DNA of 45,596 bases from an uncultured Lachnospiraceae bacterium. GTDB lineage: Bacteria > Bacillota > Clostridia > Lachnospirales > Lachnospiraceae. The notes below the pieces were generated by a model. It was not told the origin of the DNA. It ran no database searches and was given only the letters and a program-made list of their open reading frames with translations. Of this stretch, positions 33,747-41,581 are shown in pieces; positions within the stretch are counted from its first letter, which is position 1; every line of letters begins with the position of its first letter. The position numbers and the translations under genes were made by a program. The stretch covers positions 1-45,596 of the forward strand of contig CAJTZB010000002.1 in NCBI GenBank assembly GCA_910583815.1, in the 5' to 3' direction.

Positions 33747-34769
33747 ATGGGCGAATGTAAGATGATTGCTCCTGCAGTGCCAAATGTGCCTTGGCAGGAG
33801 AAACCAGAAGGTTTAAAAAATGCTCCGGTATGGAGATATACAGAGAATCCGATTATCGGAAGAAACCCGGTGGAAGGCGTTGCACGTATTTTTAACAGCG
33901 CAGTAATGCCTTATAACGGAGAATTTATAGGAGTGTTCCGCGGTGAGCAGACAAACGGCATCCCTTATATTTATCTTGGACGCAGCAAGGATGCGATTCA
34001 CTGGGATTTTGATAAAGAAAAAATTCCGTTTACAGATGAGGACGGAACTCCGTTTATGCCGATTTATGCGTATGACCCAAGGCTTGTAAAAGTAGAGGAT
34101 ACCTATTATATTATATGGTGCCAGGACTTTTATGGAGCAGCAATTGGTATGGCGAAGACAACCGATTTTAAGAAGTTTGTCCGTGTGGAGAATCCATTCC
34201 TTCCATTTAACCGGAACGCGGTGCTGTTCCCAAGGAAGATAAACGGAAATTTTGTAATGTTGAGCAGACCGTCAGATTCCGGACATACTCCGTTTGGCGA
34301 TATTTTTATCAGCGAAAGCCCGGATTTAGTTTACTGGGGCAAACACAGGCATGTGATGGGACGTGGAAACGAGTGGTGGGAGTCATTAAAGATCGGCGGC
34401 GGCGCAGCTCCGATTGAGACTTCCGAAGGCTGGCTTCTGTTCTATCATGGCGTGAGCGGTACCTGCAACGGTTATGTGTACTCTATCGGAGGAGCTATCC
34501 TTGATTTGGAGAACCCATCTAAGGTGCTGTACCGTTGTGAAACATTCCTTTTGACGCCGGAGCAGTGGTATGAGGAACGCGGCTTTGTGCCAAACGTATG
34601 CTTCCCATGCGCAACTATCCATGACCCGGAAAGCGGAAAAATCGCAATTTACTATGGTGCTGCCGACAGCTATGTTGGGCTTGCGTTCTGTAAATTTGAT
34701 GAAATTATGGATTATATCAAAGAACATAGTGTAGTAAACGGAAACGATACCGAAATCGGAAAGAGATAA
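33747..34769 (+). CDS. GH130 subfamily 2: beta-1,4-manno-oligosaccharide phosphorylase
   Basis: A 340-residue cytoplasmic five-bladed propeller, about 50 residues shorter than GH130_1, as expected for the manno-oligosaccharide phosphorylases (RaMP2-like). The catalytic aspartate is in YAYDPRL (Asp110). RNAVLFPRK, MLSRPSD and LLFYHGV carry the phosphate-site Arg/His/Lys. It shortens manno-oligosaccharides from the non-reducing end, releasing mannose 1-phosphate. The final mannobiose goes to the epimerase and GH130_1. Start ATG 33747 follows GAGGA. It is 18 nt after the binding-protein gene. Confidence 0.92.
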   Translation: MGECKMIAPAVPNVPWQEKPEGLKNAPVWRYTENPIIGRNPVEGVARIFNSAVMPYNGEFIGVFRGEQTNGIPYIYLGRSKDAIHWDFDKEKIPFTDEDGTPFMPIYAYDPRLVKVEDTYYIIWCQDFYGAAIGMAKTTDFKKFVRVENPFLPFNRNAVLFPRKINGNFVMLSRPSDSGHTPFGDIFISESPDLVYWGKHRHVMGRGNEWWESLKIGGGAAPIETSEGWLLFYHGVSGTCNGYVYSIGGAILDLENPSKVLYRCETFLLTPEQWYEERGFVPNVCFPCATIHDPESGKIAIYYGAADSYVGLAFCKFDEIMDYIKEHSVVNGNDTEIGKR

Positions 34770-34784
34770 ATACTCCTTCCTGTC

Positions 34785-34839
34785 AGACCGTGCTGTGGGT
34801 GGCTTCTCTAAGAGCGGGGAGTTGTCTGCGGCACGGTCT
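34785..34839 (+). terminator. Long hairpin after GH130_2, possible weak terminator
   Basis: AGACCGTGC (34785-34793) and GCACGGTCT (34831-34839) form a perfect 9-bp stem with a large loop, followed by TTAT. Termination is probably partial, which would allow reading into the GH5 gene. Confidence 0.45.
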
Positions 34840-34910
34840 TTATACATATTGGTGTTTCCGTCAGTACTTGAACGCTGCCAAAGCCCCCTTTTGGAATTTG
34901 GACTATATGA

Positions 34911-35000
34911 GTAATTGCGAAACACATAGTTTTAAGCAAGTTGCGGTGCTGATATTGGGGTTTTGCGTAGGAACAATAGGAAGATTTTGCAGATTTTAAA
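34911..35000 (+). mobile_element. Decayed relative of the MITE-like element at 18373-18671
   Basis: Compared with the minus strand of the element's right half, this region keeps the same order of blocks: TTGCGAAAC, TTGCG-TGCTG, GCG-AGG-CAAT-AGG and AGATTTTG-AGATTTT. Only one half is present and no second inverted end is visible. It fills most of the gap before the GH5 gene. Confidence 0.55.
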
Positions 35001-35020
35001 TCATCTGCTAGGAGGAAAAG

Positions 35021-36256
35021 ATGAAAAAAATGAGAAAAACAGCCTGGTTGCTGTTGCTTTCTTTTGTGCTGGCGTTTGCGGGCTGTCAGAAGGATGCAGA
35101 GGCTCTGGATGAGCATCAGAAAGAAGGGGCTTTAAATGAGGGAGATTCTGCGGAAATAACACCAGCAGAAGATGGAGAGAAAAATAAGGAGGACGTTATG
35201 GTAAATGACAATCCTAAAATGCAGGCATTGACTGCGAAGGAACTGGTGGCGGAGATGAAACTGGGATGGAATCTTGGGAACACGCTGGATTCCACAAGCT
35301 CTACTTTGCTAAAGGCATCCAAAGCGACAGCATGGGAAACGGCGTGGGGAAATCCGGTTACGACCGAGGAACTGATACAGGCAGTGATTGATGAAGGATT
35401 TAATGTGATACGTATTCCGGTCAGCTGGAACGACCATATTCTTCCGCAAGAAGGATACCCAATTACGGAAAACTGGATGGACCGCGTACAGGAAGTGGTG
35501 GATTATGCTTACAGCCGCGGTGTTTATGTGATATTGAATGCACATCATGAAAGCTGGCATTATCCATATTATGATAATCAGGAAAAGGCGTCGGAGATGT
35601 TAAAGGCAATCTGGGGGCAGATTGCAGAACGTTTCAAAGACTATGACGAGCATCTGATTTTTGAAGGCATGAACGAGCCAAGAAAAGTTGGTACGCCGGT
35701 AGAATGGAACGGTGGGGATAAAGAGGGCTGGGAAGTCGTAAATCACTATAATAAGGTGTTTATTGATACTATCCGGAATGCAGGAGGCAATAATCCATAC
35801 CGGATTTTGATGATTCCGGGTTATGCGGCGAACTGCTGGGAGGGAATCAAACATCTGGAAGTGCCGGAGGATGATAAACTGATTGTTTCTGTCCATGCTT
35901 ATGAACCATATAATTTCGCATTGAACATCAATGGACCCGGTGTCTGGAAAAATGATACATATAATATTGATGCCATTATGAAATCATTGAATGAGCTGTT
36001 TATATCAAAAGGGATTCCGGTTGTGATTGGGGAATTCGGAGCGATGTATAAAGATGTGGAAGGAAATGAAGAAGAGCGTGCGGCATGGGCGGAATACTAT
36101 GTAGGTGAGGCAGCAAAGCTTGGGATTCCATGTGTCTGGTGGGACAACGGTGCGTTTGCTGGGAATGGGGAGCTGTTTGGGCTGATTGACCGGAAAACCT
36201 ATGAATGGAAGTATCCTCTTGTATTGGAAGGGCTGAAAAAGGGTCTGAAAGAATAA
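35021..36256 (+). CDS. Secreted GH5 endo-glycanase lipoprotein (probably mannanase/glucomannanase)
   Basis: A 411-residue protein with lipobox FAGC and an acidic linker to about residue 65. The GH5 barrel opens with MKLGWNLGNTLD, a signature common in GH5_4-like endoglucanases, and continues with FNVIRIPVSWNDH and ILNAHHESWHY. Acid/base Glu219 is in FEGMNEPR and nucleophile Glu338 in VIGEFGA. It is surface-anchored and would cleave beta-1,4-glucan, glucomannan or mannan; the locus favours glucomannan (inference). No binding module is attached. Start ATG 35021 follows AGGAGG. It is the first gene after the GH130_2 hairpin. Confidence 0.92.
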   Translation: MKKMRKTAWLLLLSFVLAFAGCQKDAEALDEHQKEGALNEGDSAEITPAEDGEKNKEDVMVNDNPKMQALTAKELVAEMKLGWNLGNTLDSTSSTLLKASKATAWETAWGNPVTTEELIQAVIDEGFNVIRIPVSWNDHILPQEGYPITENWMDRVQEVVDYAYSRGVYVILNAHHESWHYPYYDNQEKASEMLKAIWGQIAERFKDYDEHLIFEGMNEPRKVGTPVEWNGGDKEGWEVVNHYNKVFIDTIRNAGGNNPYRILMIPGYAANCWEGIKHLEVPEDDKLIVSVHAYEPYNFALNINGPGVWKNDTYNIDAIMKSLNELFISKGIPVVIGEFGAMYKDVEGNEEERAAWAEYYVGEAAKLGIPCVWWDNGAFAGNGELFGLIDRKTYEWKYPLVLEGLKKGLKE

Positions 36257-36281
36257 AAATTGCAGCAGAAAGGGGACAGGA

Positions 36282-37430
36282 ATGAAAAATCTGGTAAATT
36301 TTAAAGAAGGCATAGTGTTTCATGGCAATACGGAACGCATCCGGCGTGTCATGAAGCGCGCGGCAGCCGGCGAGGCGGTTACGGTAGGTTTTCTTGGCGG
36401 TTCGATTACGCAGGGCTCTTTGGCTTCTGCACCGGATACATGCTATGCGGCAAATGTGGCGCGTTGGTGGAGGGAACAGTATCCGGAGGCGGAGATTGCT
36501 TATGTCAATGCAGGAATCGGTGGGACGACCTCACAGTTTGGTGTGGCGAGGGCAGAAAAGGATTTGCTTTCTTTCCGTCCGGATTTTGTTGTCATTGAGT
36601 TCAGTGTCAATGACGATAATTCGCTTTTTTTCCGAGAGACTTATGAAGGGCTTGTGCGGAAGGTATACGGCGCAGACTTTGCTCCTGCGGTGCTGCTGGT
36701 ACATAATGTCTTTTATGAAACAGGAACAAACGCACAGGACCAACATGAGACAATCGGCAGATATTATGGGCTGCCATGTGTCAGTATGAAAACATCGGTA
36801 TATCAGGCGGTGGCAGCAGGAAAGATTCCAGTTCGCGACATTACGCCGGATGATCTGCATCCAAACGATGCAGGGCATCGGCTGCTTGCGGATTTGATTA
36901 TTTATTTTTTGGAACAGGTGCAGGAGGAGGCAAAGGTTATGCAGCCTGTACCGCTGGCTCAGGCCTCCGGCGGCGTATGTGAAGCCGGGCAAGAAATACT
37001 TCCATTGCCTATCACAGAAAATGCCTATGAGCATTCAGTACGTTACCAGACCTATAACAGCATGCCAAAGCTTTCTGGTTTCGTGGCAGATACCAAGGAG
37101 CAGCACGGCATCACTGATATTTTTAAACATGGGTTTATCGGAAAGAAAGCAGGCGATTCCATCAGCTTTGATATAGAAGGCACAGGCATTGCAGTGCAGT
37201 ACCGCAAATCAGTCAGCCATCCGGCATGTGTGGCAAAGGCGGTACTGGATGGTGATATGGAACATGCGGCAGTACTGGATGGCAACTTTGATGAAACATG
37301 GGGGGATTGCCTGTATATCACGACACTGGGAAAACATATGGAGTGGGGCGTCCACCATCTGGAAATCATGGTTACAGAAGGTGACGAAACAATGGTGCCG
37401 TTTTACCTTGTGTCAGTCATAGGGTCATGA
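36282..37430 (+). CDS. SGNH-type acetyl esterase, CE17-like (mannan acetylesterase)
   Basis: A 382-residue cytoplasmic protein. Residues 1-215 form an SGNH/GDSL fold with the nucleophile in GGSITQG (Ser41, in place of GDS), GIGGTTSQFG, SVNDDN and DLHPNDAGH (Asp191, His193). Residues about 230-380 form a beta-sandwich resembling a CBM35-type domain (DSISFDIEGTGIAVQY, then HHLEIMV). This SGNH plus sandwich arrangement matches CE17 mannan-specific esterases found with CE2 enzymes in gut mannan loci. It would remove acetyl groups from imported manno-oligosaccharides. It has no signal peptide. ATG 36282 follows AAAGGGGAC. It is upstream of the GH1-CE2 gene. Confidence 0.82.
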   Translation: MKNLVNFKEGIVFHGNTERIRRVMKRAAAGEAVTVGFLGGSITQGSLASAPDTCYAANVARWWREQYPEAEIAYVNAGIGGTTSQFGVARAEKDLLSFRPDFVVIEFSVNDDNSLFFRETYEGLVRKVYGADFAPAVLLVHNVFYETGTNAQDQHETIGRYYGLPCVSMKTSVYQAVAAGKIPVRDITPDDLHPNDAGHRLLADLIIYFLEQVQEEAKVMQPVPLAQASGGVCEAGQEILPLPITENAYEHSVRYQTYNSMPKLSGFVADTKEQHGITDIFKHGFIGKKAGDSISFDIEGTGIAVQYRKSVSHPACVAKAVLDGDMEHAAVLDGNFDETWGDCLYITTLGKHMEWGVHHLEIMVTEGDETMVPFYLVSVIGS

Positions 37431-37467
37431 TAAGATGAAGATGTAAGAAGGGGGGCAGAAAAACAGT

Positions 37468-39891
37468 ATGTTTCGTGATGATTTTGTATGGGGCGTAGCA
37501 GCAAGCGCCTATCAGGTAGAAGGAAGGAACAGCGATTTTGGAAGCGGCAAGACCATCTGGGATACGTTTACCGAGCAGGGACGGATTTCAGATGGCTATT
37601 CGGCAGAAGACGGCTGCCTGCATATCGACCATTATAAAGAAGATTATGCATTGATGAAGCAGCTTGGCATACGTGCCTATCGTTTTTCAGTTAACTGGGC
37701 GAGAATTCTTCCGGAAGGCACAGGAAAAGTAAATGAAGCAGGAGTTGCGCTTTATCGTGATATGATTGCCGAAATGAAAAAAAACGGTATTACGCCATAT
37801 CTGACAATGTACCATTGGGAACTTCCGCAGGCGCTGCAGGAAAAAGGCGGCTGGCTGAATGAACAGATTTCAGAGTGGTTCGGGGAATATGCAAAGGTCA
37901 TTGCCGAGAGCTTTTCTGACCTCTGTGAATATTTTATTACGCTCAATGAGCCGCAGTGCTTTGTCGGTATCGGACATCTGCATGGAGTCCATGCGCCGGG
38001 CGCAAAGCTTTCCTATCAGGAAACGTTTCAGATTGCACACAATGCGCTCAAGGCACATGGGACGGCAGTACGGATGTTAAGGAAGCACGCATGCCGTAAG
38101 ATTCAGGTGGGTTATGCGCCGACCTGCGGCGTTGCTTATCCGGCGACTGACAAAAAAGAGGACATTGAAGCAGCAAGGGCAGTTTACTTCTCGCAGAATA
38201 ATCCGATAGACAACTGGACATGGAATGTAGCATGGTTCAGCGATCCTGTATTTTTAGGAAACTATCCGGAGGACGGTTTACAAAAATATGCGCAGTACCT
38301 TCCAAATATCACAAAAGAGGATATGGAGCTGATTTCGGAGCCGCTTGATTTTATGGGGCAGAATATCTATAATGGCTACATGGTTCGCTGCGGCGAGGAC
38401 GGAAAACCGGAGTATGTAAACAGGGAGCCAGGACTTGCAAAGACTGCGGCGCAGTGGCCGGTAACGCCGGAATGCCTGTATTGGGGCATCAAGTTTCTGT
38501 ACGAACGCTATGGGCTGCCGATTTATGTGACCGAAAACGGAATGTCCTGCCATGATACTATATCTGCGGACGGCAAGGTACACGACCCAGACCGCATTGC
38601 GTTTTTGGACCGCTACCTTGGAGCGCTCCAAAAGGCTGCTGATGAGGGCGCCGATGTACGTGGTTATTTCCAGTGGACGTTTTTGGATAACTTCGAGTGG
38701 GATAAGGGTTATACCGAGCGTTTTGGAATCGTATATGTGGATTTTGTAACAAAAAAGAGGATTCCAAAAGATTCTGCTTATTGGTACAAAGAAGTGATGG
38801 AGACAAATGGGCGCAGTCTGACTGTAAATATGCGGAAAAAACAGGAACTGTACATAGAACCGCTCCATCCATGCCTGCAGTATATGGGAAGGATTGATTT
38901 TGCAAAAGAAGGCGGTCCGGAATGGGTTTTTCCATGCACAAACGTAAAGTTCCGGTTTTATGGAACCGACTGCCGTGTACGGCTTACAAACCATCATCAG
39001 TACTGGGATAACTATATGGGCTATCTGCTGGACGGCGTAGAACACAGTTTTAAGCTTCCAGAGAGCGGAAGCAAAGTATTTGTGCTGGCAGAGGGATTGG
39101 AGGCTGCAGAGCATGAGATTCTGCTTTTTAAACGTCAGGATTCGTGCCATACGGTACAGATTCAGGGATTCTATTTCAACGAAGGCGCAAAACTACTGGA
39201 GTGTCCTCCTCTTCCGGAGCGAAGAATTGAAGTATATGGGGATTCTGTATCTGCGGGCGAGGTCAGCGAGGCATTGGAGTGCACAGGAAAACAGGACCCA
39301 CAGCACAATGGGGAATATTCCAACAGCTATTATTCTTATGCATGGCTGACAGCAAGACGGCTGAATGCACAGCTGCATGACATTGCGCAGGGAGGCATTG
39401 CGCTGCTTGACGACACCGGCTGGTTTGGCTGGCCGGCATATAAGGGCATTGGCTGCATGTATGATAAAATCCAGTACAATCCACAGCTTGGCGTGCAGAC
39501 GCAATGGGATTTTTCGCTCTATACGCCGCATGTCGTTGTGGTTGCAATCGGGCAGAATGACAGCAACCCAAATGATTATATGGCGGAAGACTACAGTGGG
39601 GAAGCAGCAGACTATTGGAGAGCATCTTACCGGCGTTTTATAGAGCGCCTAAGAAGACTCTACCCAAATGCAGAGATTATCCTTGCGACAACCATTTTAA
39701 ACCATCATCCGAATTGGGATAAGGCAATTGACGAGGTATGTGCCGGGTTAAACCAAAAGGACAAAAAGGTGCATCATTTCCTTTATGAGAAAAACGGCAG
39801 TGGAACACCAGGGCATATCCGGATTCCGGAGGCAGAAAAGATGTCAGAGGAACTTGCGGCATTTATTGAAAGCCTGCATCCGTTTGGATGA
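37468..39891 (+). CDS. GH1 beta-glucosidase/mannosidase fused to a CE2 acetyl esterase
   Basis: An 807-residue cytoplasmic fusion. Residues 1 to about 435 form a full GH1 barrel (FVWGVAASAYQVEG start), with acid/base Glu161 in TLNEPQ and nucleophile Glu356 in YVTENGM. Residues about 450-807 form a complete CE2 esterase: a jelly-roll part (to about 585) and an SGNH part with YGDSVSAGE (Ser593), HNGEYSNSYY, IGQNDSNP and GHIRIPEAEKM (His783). CE2 is normally a separate enzyme. The product would both remove acetyl groups and trim glucosyl residues from imported glucomanno-oligosaccharides (inference). No signal peptide is present. It is the last gene of the array, followed by a terminator at 39933. 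Confidence 0.93.
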   Translation: MFRDDFVWGVAASAYQVEGRNSDFGSGKTIWDTFTEQGRISDGYSAEDGCLHIDHYKEDYALMKQLGIRAYRFSVNWARILPEGTGKVNEAGVALYRDMIAEMKKNGITPYLTMYHWELPQALQEKGGWLNEQISEWFGEYAKVIAESFSDLCEYFITLNEPQCFVGIGHLHGVHAPGAKLSYQETFQIAHNALKAHGTAVRMLRKHACRKIQVGYAPTCGVAYPATDKKEDIEAARAVYFSQNNPIDNWTWNVAWFSDPVFLGNYPEDGLQKYAQYLPNITKEDMELISEPLDFMGQNIYNGYMVRCGEDGKPEYVNREPGLAKTAAQWPVTPECLYWGIKFLYERYGLPIYVTENGMSCHDTISADGKVHDPDRIAFLDRYLGALQKAADEGADVRGYFQWTFLDNFEWDKGYTERFGIVYVDFVTKKRIPKDSAYWYKEVMETNGRSLTVNMRKKQELYIEPLHPCLQYMGRIDFAKEGGPEWVFPCTNVKFRFYGTDCRVRLTNHHQYWDNYMGYLLDGVEHSFKLPESGSKVFVLAEGLEAAEHEILLFKRQDSCHTVQIQGFYFNEGAKLLECPPLPERRIEVYGDSVSAGEVSEALECTGKQDPQHNGEYSNSYYSYAWLTARRLNAQLHDIAQGGIALLDDTGWFGWPAYKGIGCMYDKIQYNPQLGVQTQWDFSLYTPHVVVVAIGQNDSNPNDYMAEDYSGEAADYWRASYRRFIERLRRLYPNAEIILATTILNHHPNWDKAIDEVCAGLNQKDKKVHHFLYEKNGSGTPGHIRIPEAEKMSEELAAFIESLHPFG

Positions 39892-39932
39892 GGTCTGTGT
39901 AGCTGGAGGCGGAAGAAAAGGAGTAAGACGAA

Positions 39933-39966
39933 AGGAATCGGAGGTGGAAACTTCCGGTTCCTTTTT
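39933..39966 (+). terminator. Rho-independent terminator at the end of the mannan array
   Basis: GGAATCGGAG pairs with CTTCCGGTTCC (9-10 bp with one G-T pair), followed by TTTTT. It lies 42 nt after the GH1-CE2 stop. Confidence 0.8.
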
Positions 39967-40101
39967 GCTTTAATGGAAGAGGTAAAAAAGATTTATTTTT
40001 TATAGAAGCCAGATAAAAGTTATGGTATAATACATTCTGTATGTCATGTGTAAATGTACATCAATGCTAGGATGCGGTATAGCATAAATAATAAAAAACA
40101 G

Positions 40102-40130
40102 TTGACAAATAAGAACATATGTTCTAAAAT
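40102..40130 (+). promoter_or_regulatory. Sigma-A promoter of the restriction-modification operon
   Basis: TTGACA (40102-40107) and TAAAAT (40125-40130) are 17 bp apart, with a LexA-type palindrome filling most of the spacer. A second possible promoter, an extended -10 TGGTATAAT (40023-40031), lies upstream and would not be covered by the palindrome. The 39892-40194 gap otherwise holds only the terminator at 39933-39966. Confidence 0.85.
40113..40124. promoter_or_regulatory. LexA (SOS) box in the promoter spacer
   Basis: GAACATATGTTC is a perfect palindrome matching the Firmicute LexA/DinR box (GAACNNNNGTTC). It abuts the -10 element, and AGAACATATGTTCT extends the symmetry to 14 bp. Bound LexA would block this promoter until DNA damage. 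Confidence 0.8.
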
Positions 40131-40194
40131 AAAAGAAAAAGTCCGGAACATTTTGTGATAAAGACGATAGGGTTTAGAAAAGGAGGAAAGAATC

Positions 40195-41514
40195 ATGGCT
40201 TATGCAATAGATTTATTTTGTGGTGCTGGCGGAATGAGCGAAGGTCTTATTCAAGCAGGATTCCATATTCTTTTTTCCAGCGATATTAATGCCGATGTTC
40301 AGCGGACATATATGAACAGACATCAACAGTTAGGATTGCTTCAAGGAGTAAATACATATTTTCATAGAGGGGATATTAGGGAACTGAATGGTGATATGAT
40401 TCGTGAAGCAATTCAGAATTTGGAAATATTCAGAGGCAGGAATATTCCAGAGATAGATGCAATATTTGGTGGGCCGCCATGTCAGGGTTTCAGCAGAGCT
40501 GGAAGAAGAAACCCTAATGACCCAAGAAACATGTTGTTTCGGGAATATTTAAGAGTTATTAGCGAAGTACGTCCTAAATATGTAGTTTTAGAGAATGTAA
40601 CAGGCTTTACAGACACGAAATTTTATGGATTTGTAGGCGTAACCGGACATCCTTATGAAGATGGGGCACTGGTGCCAGATATTTTACGCAATGAATTTAG
40701 TTTCATCGGTTACCATACACTTGAACCAAGAATATTGAATGCTGCACATTATGGCGTGCCACAGAGGAGAAACAGAATCATTGTAATAGCATACCGAAAT
40801 GATGTAGCTGTACCAGTATATCCTGAAGCAACACATAGTGATAAAACGGCCTTAACGATTACAGATGCAATCAGTGATTTGGTTCGTGATGAAAGTGTGC
40901 GTAGGAAGGTTCATGTAAAGGATACAGAGTTTCAAGCAATGTCAAAGATAGGTCGTACTCCGGATATTAATGGAAATACCATCCATAGTCATGGTGCTAT
41001 ACATAACAATGAAATATCTACACATCAGCAAATTATTTCTGAAAGATTTGCGTTATTCAGAGAAGGAGAAGATGGAGCAGGACTAAAAGACCGTGTTATG
41101 TCAGAAGGAATCGATATTACTCATTCACCTGCATTAATTGCTCACTGTACAGAAAAGATGGGAATTAGTGCAGAGGATGTGATTGCATTATTTAAAGACG
41201 GAGATGTAAGCAGAGAGAATGCAGATATTTTGCTTACAAAGAAAAATATTCGGACAAAATTAGACCGGACCAGACCATCGGCAACAGTTATGACGATTGC
41301 AGATGATTATATTTCACCATTTGAGCCAAGGATATTCACCGTTAGGGAATTAGCTCGAATCCAATCCTTTGATGACAGTTTTGAATTTTTGGGAAAAAGA
41401 ACAACCGGTGGATTGCGAAGGCGTGTAGAAGTTCCTCAGTATTCGCAGGTCGGCAATGCTGTGCCGCCGCTGTTAGCTAAAGCAGTAGCAACTGAAATAA
41501 TAAAAGTTTTATAA
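40195..41514 (+). CDS. Type II DNA (cytosine-5) methyltransferase
   Basis: A 439-residue C5 methyltransferase with all main motifs in order: I (DLFCGAGGMSEG), IV (GGPPCQGFS, catalytic Cys96), VI (VLENV), VIII (PQRRNRIIVI), a target-recognition region of about 150 residues and then IX (RELARIQSF) and X (VGNAVPPLLAKAVA). It protects host DNA at the nuclease's target site by methylating cytosine. ATG 40195 follows AAAGGAGG. It is the first gene of a two-gene operon behind the LexA-box promoter. The region appears AT-richer than the mannan array, suggesting horizontal acquisition. Confidence 0.96.
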   Translation: MAYAIDLFCGAGGMSEGLIQAGFHILFSSDINADVQRTYMNRHQQLGLLQGVNTYFHRGDIRELNGDMIREAIQNLEIFRGRNIPEIDAIFGGPPCQGFSRAGRRNPNDPRNMLFREYLRVISEVRPKYVVLENVTGFTDTKFYGFVGVTGHPYEDGALVPDILRNEFSFIGYHTLEPRILNAAHYGVPQRRNRIIVIAYRNDVAVPVYPEATHSDKTALTITDAISDLVRDESVRRKVHVKDTEFQAMSKIGRTPDINGNTIHSHGAIHNNEISTHQQIISERFALFREGEDGAGLKDRVMSEGIDITHSPALIAHCTEKMGISAEDVIALFKDGDVSRENADILLTKKNIRTKLDRTRPSATVMTIADDYISPFEPRIFTVRELARIQSFDDSFEFLGKRTTGGLRRRVEVPQYSQVGNAVPPLLAKAVATEIIKVL

Positions 41515-41581
41515 TATTGCAGGGCAATTCGGATGCTTCGGGTTGCCTTGTGTAATTTTTGGAGAAGGGAGAGAGGACTAT

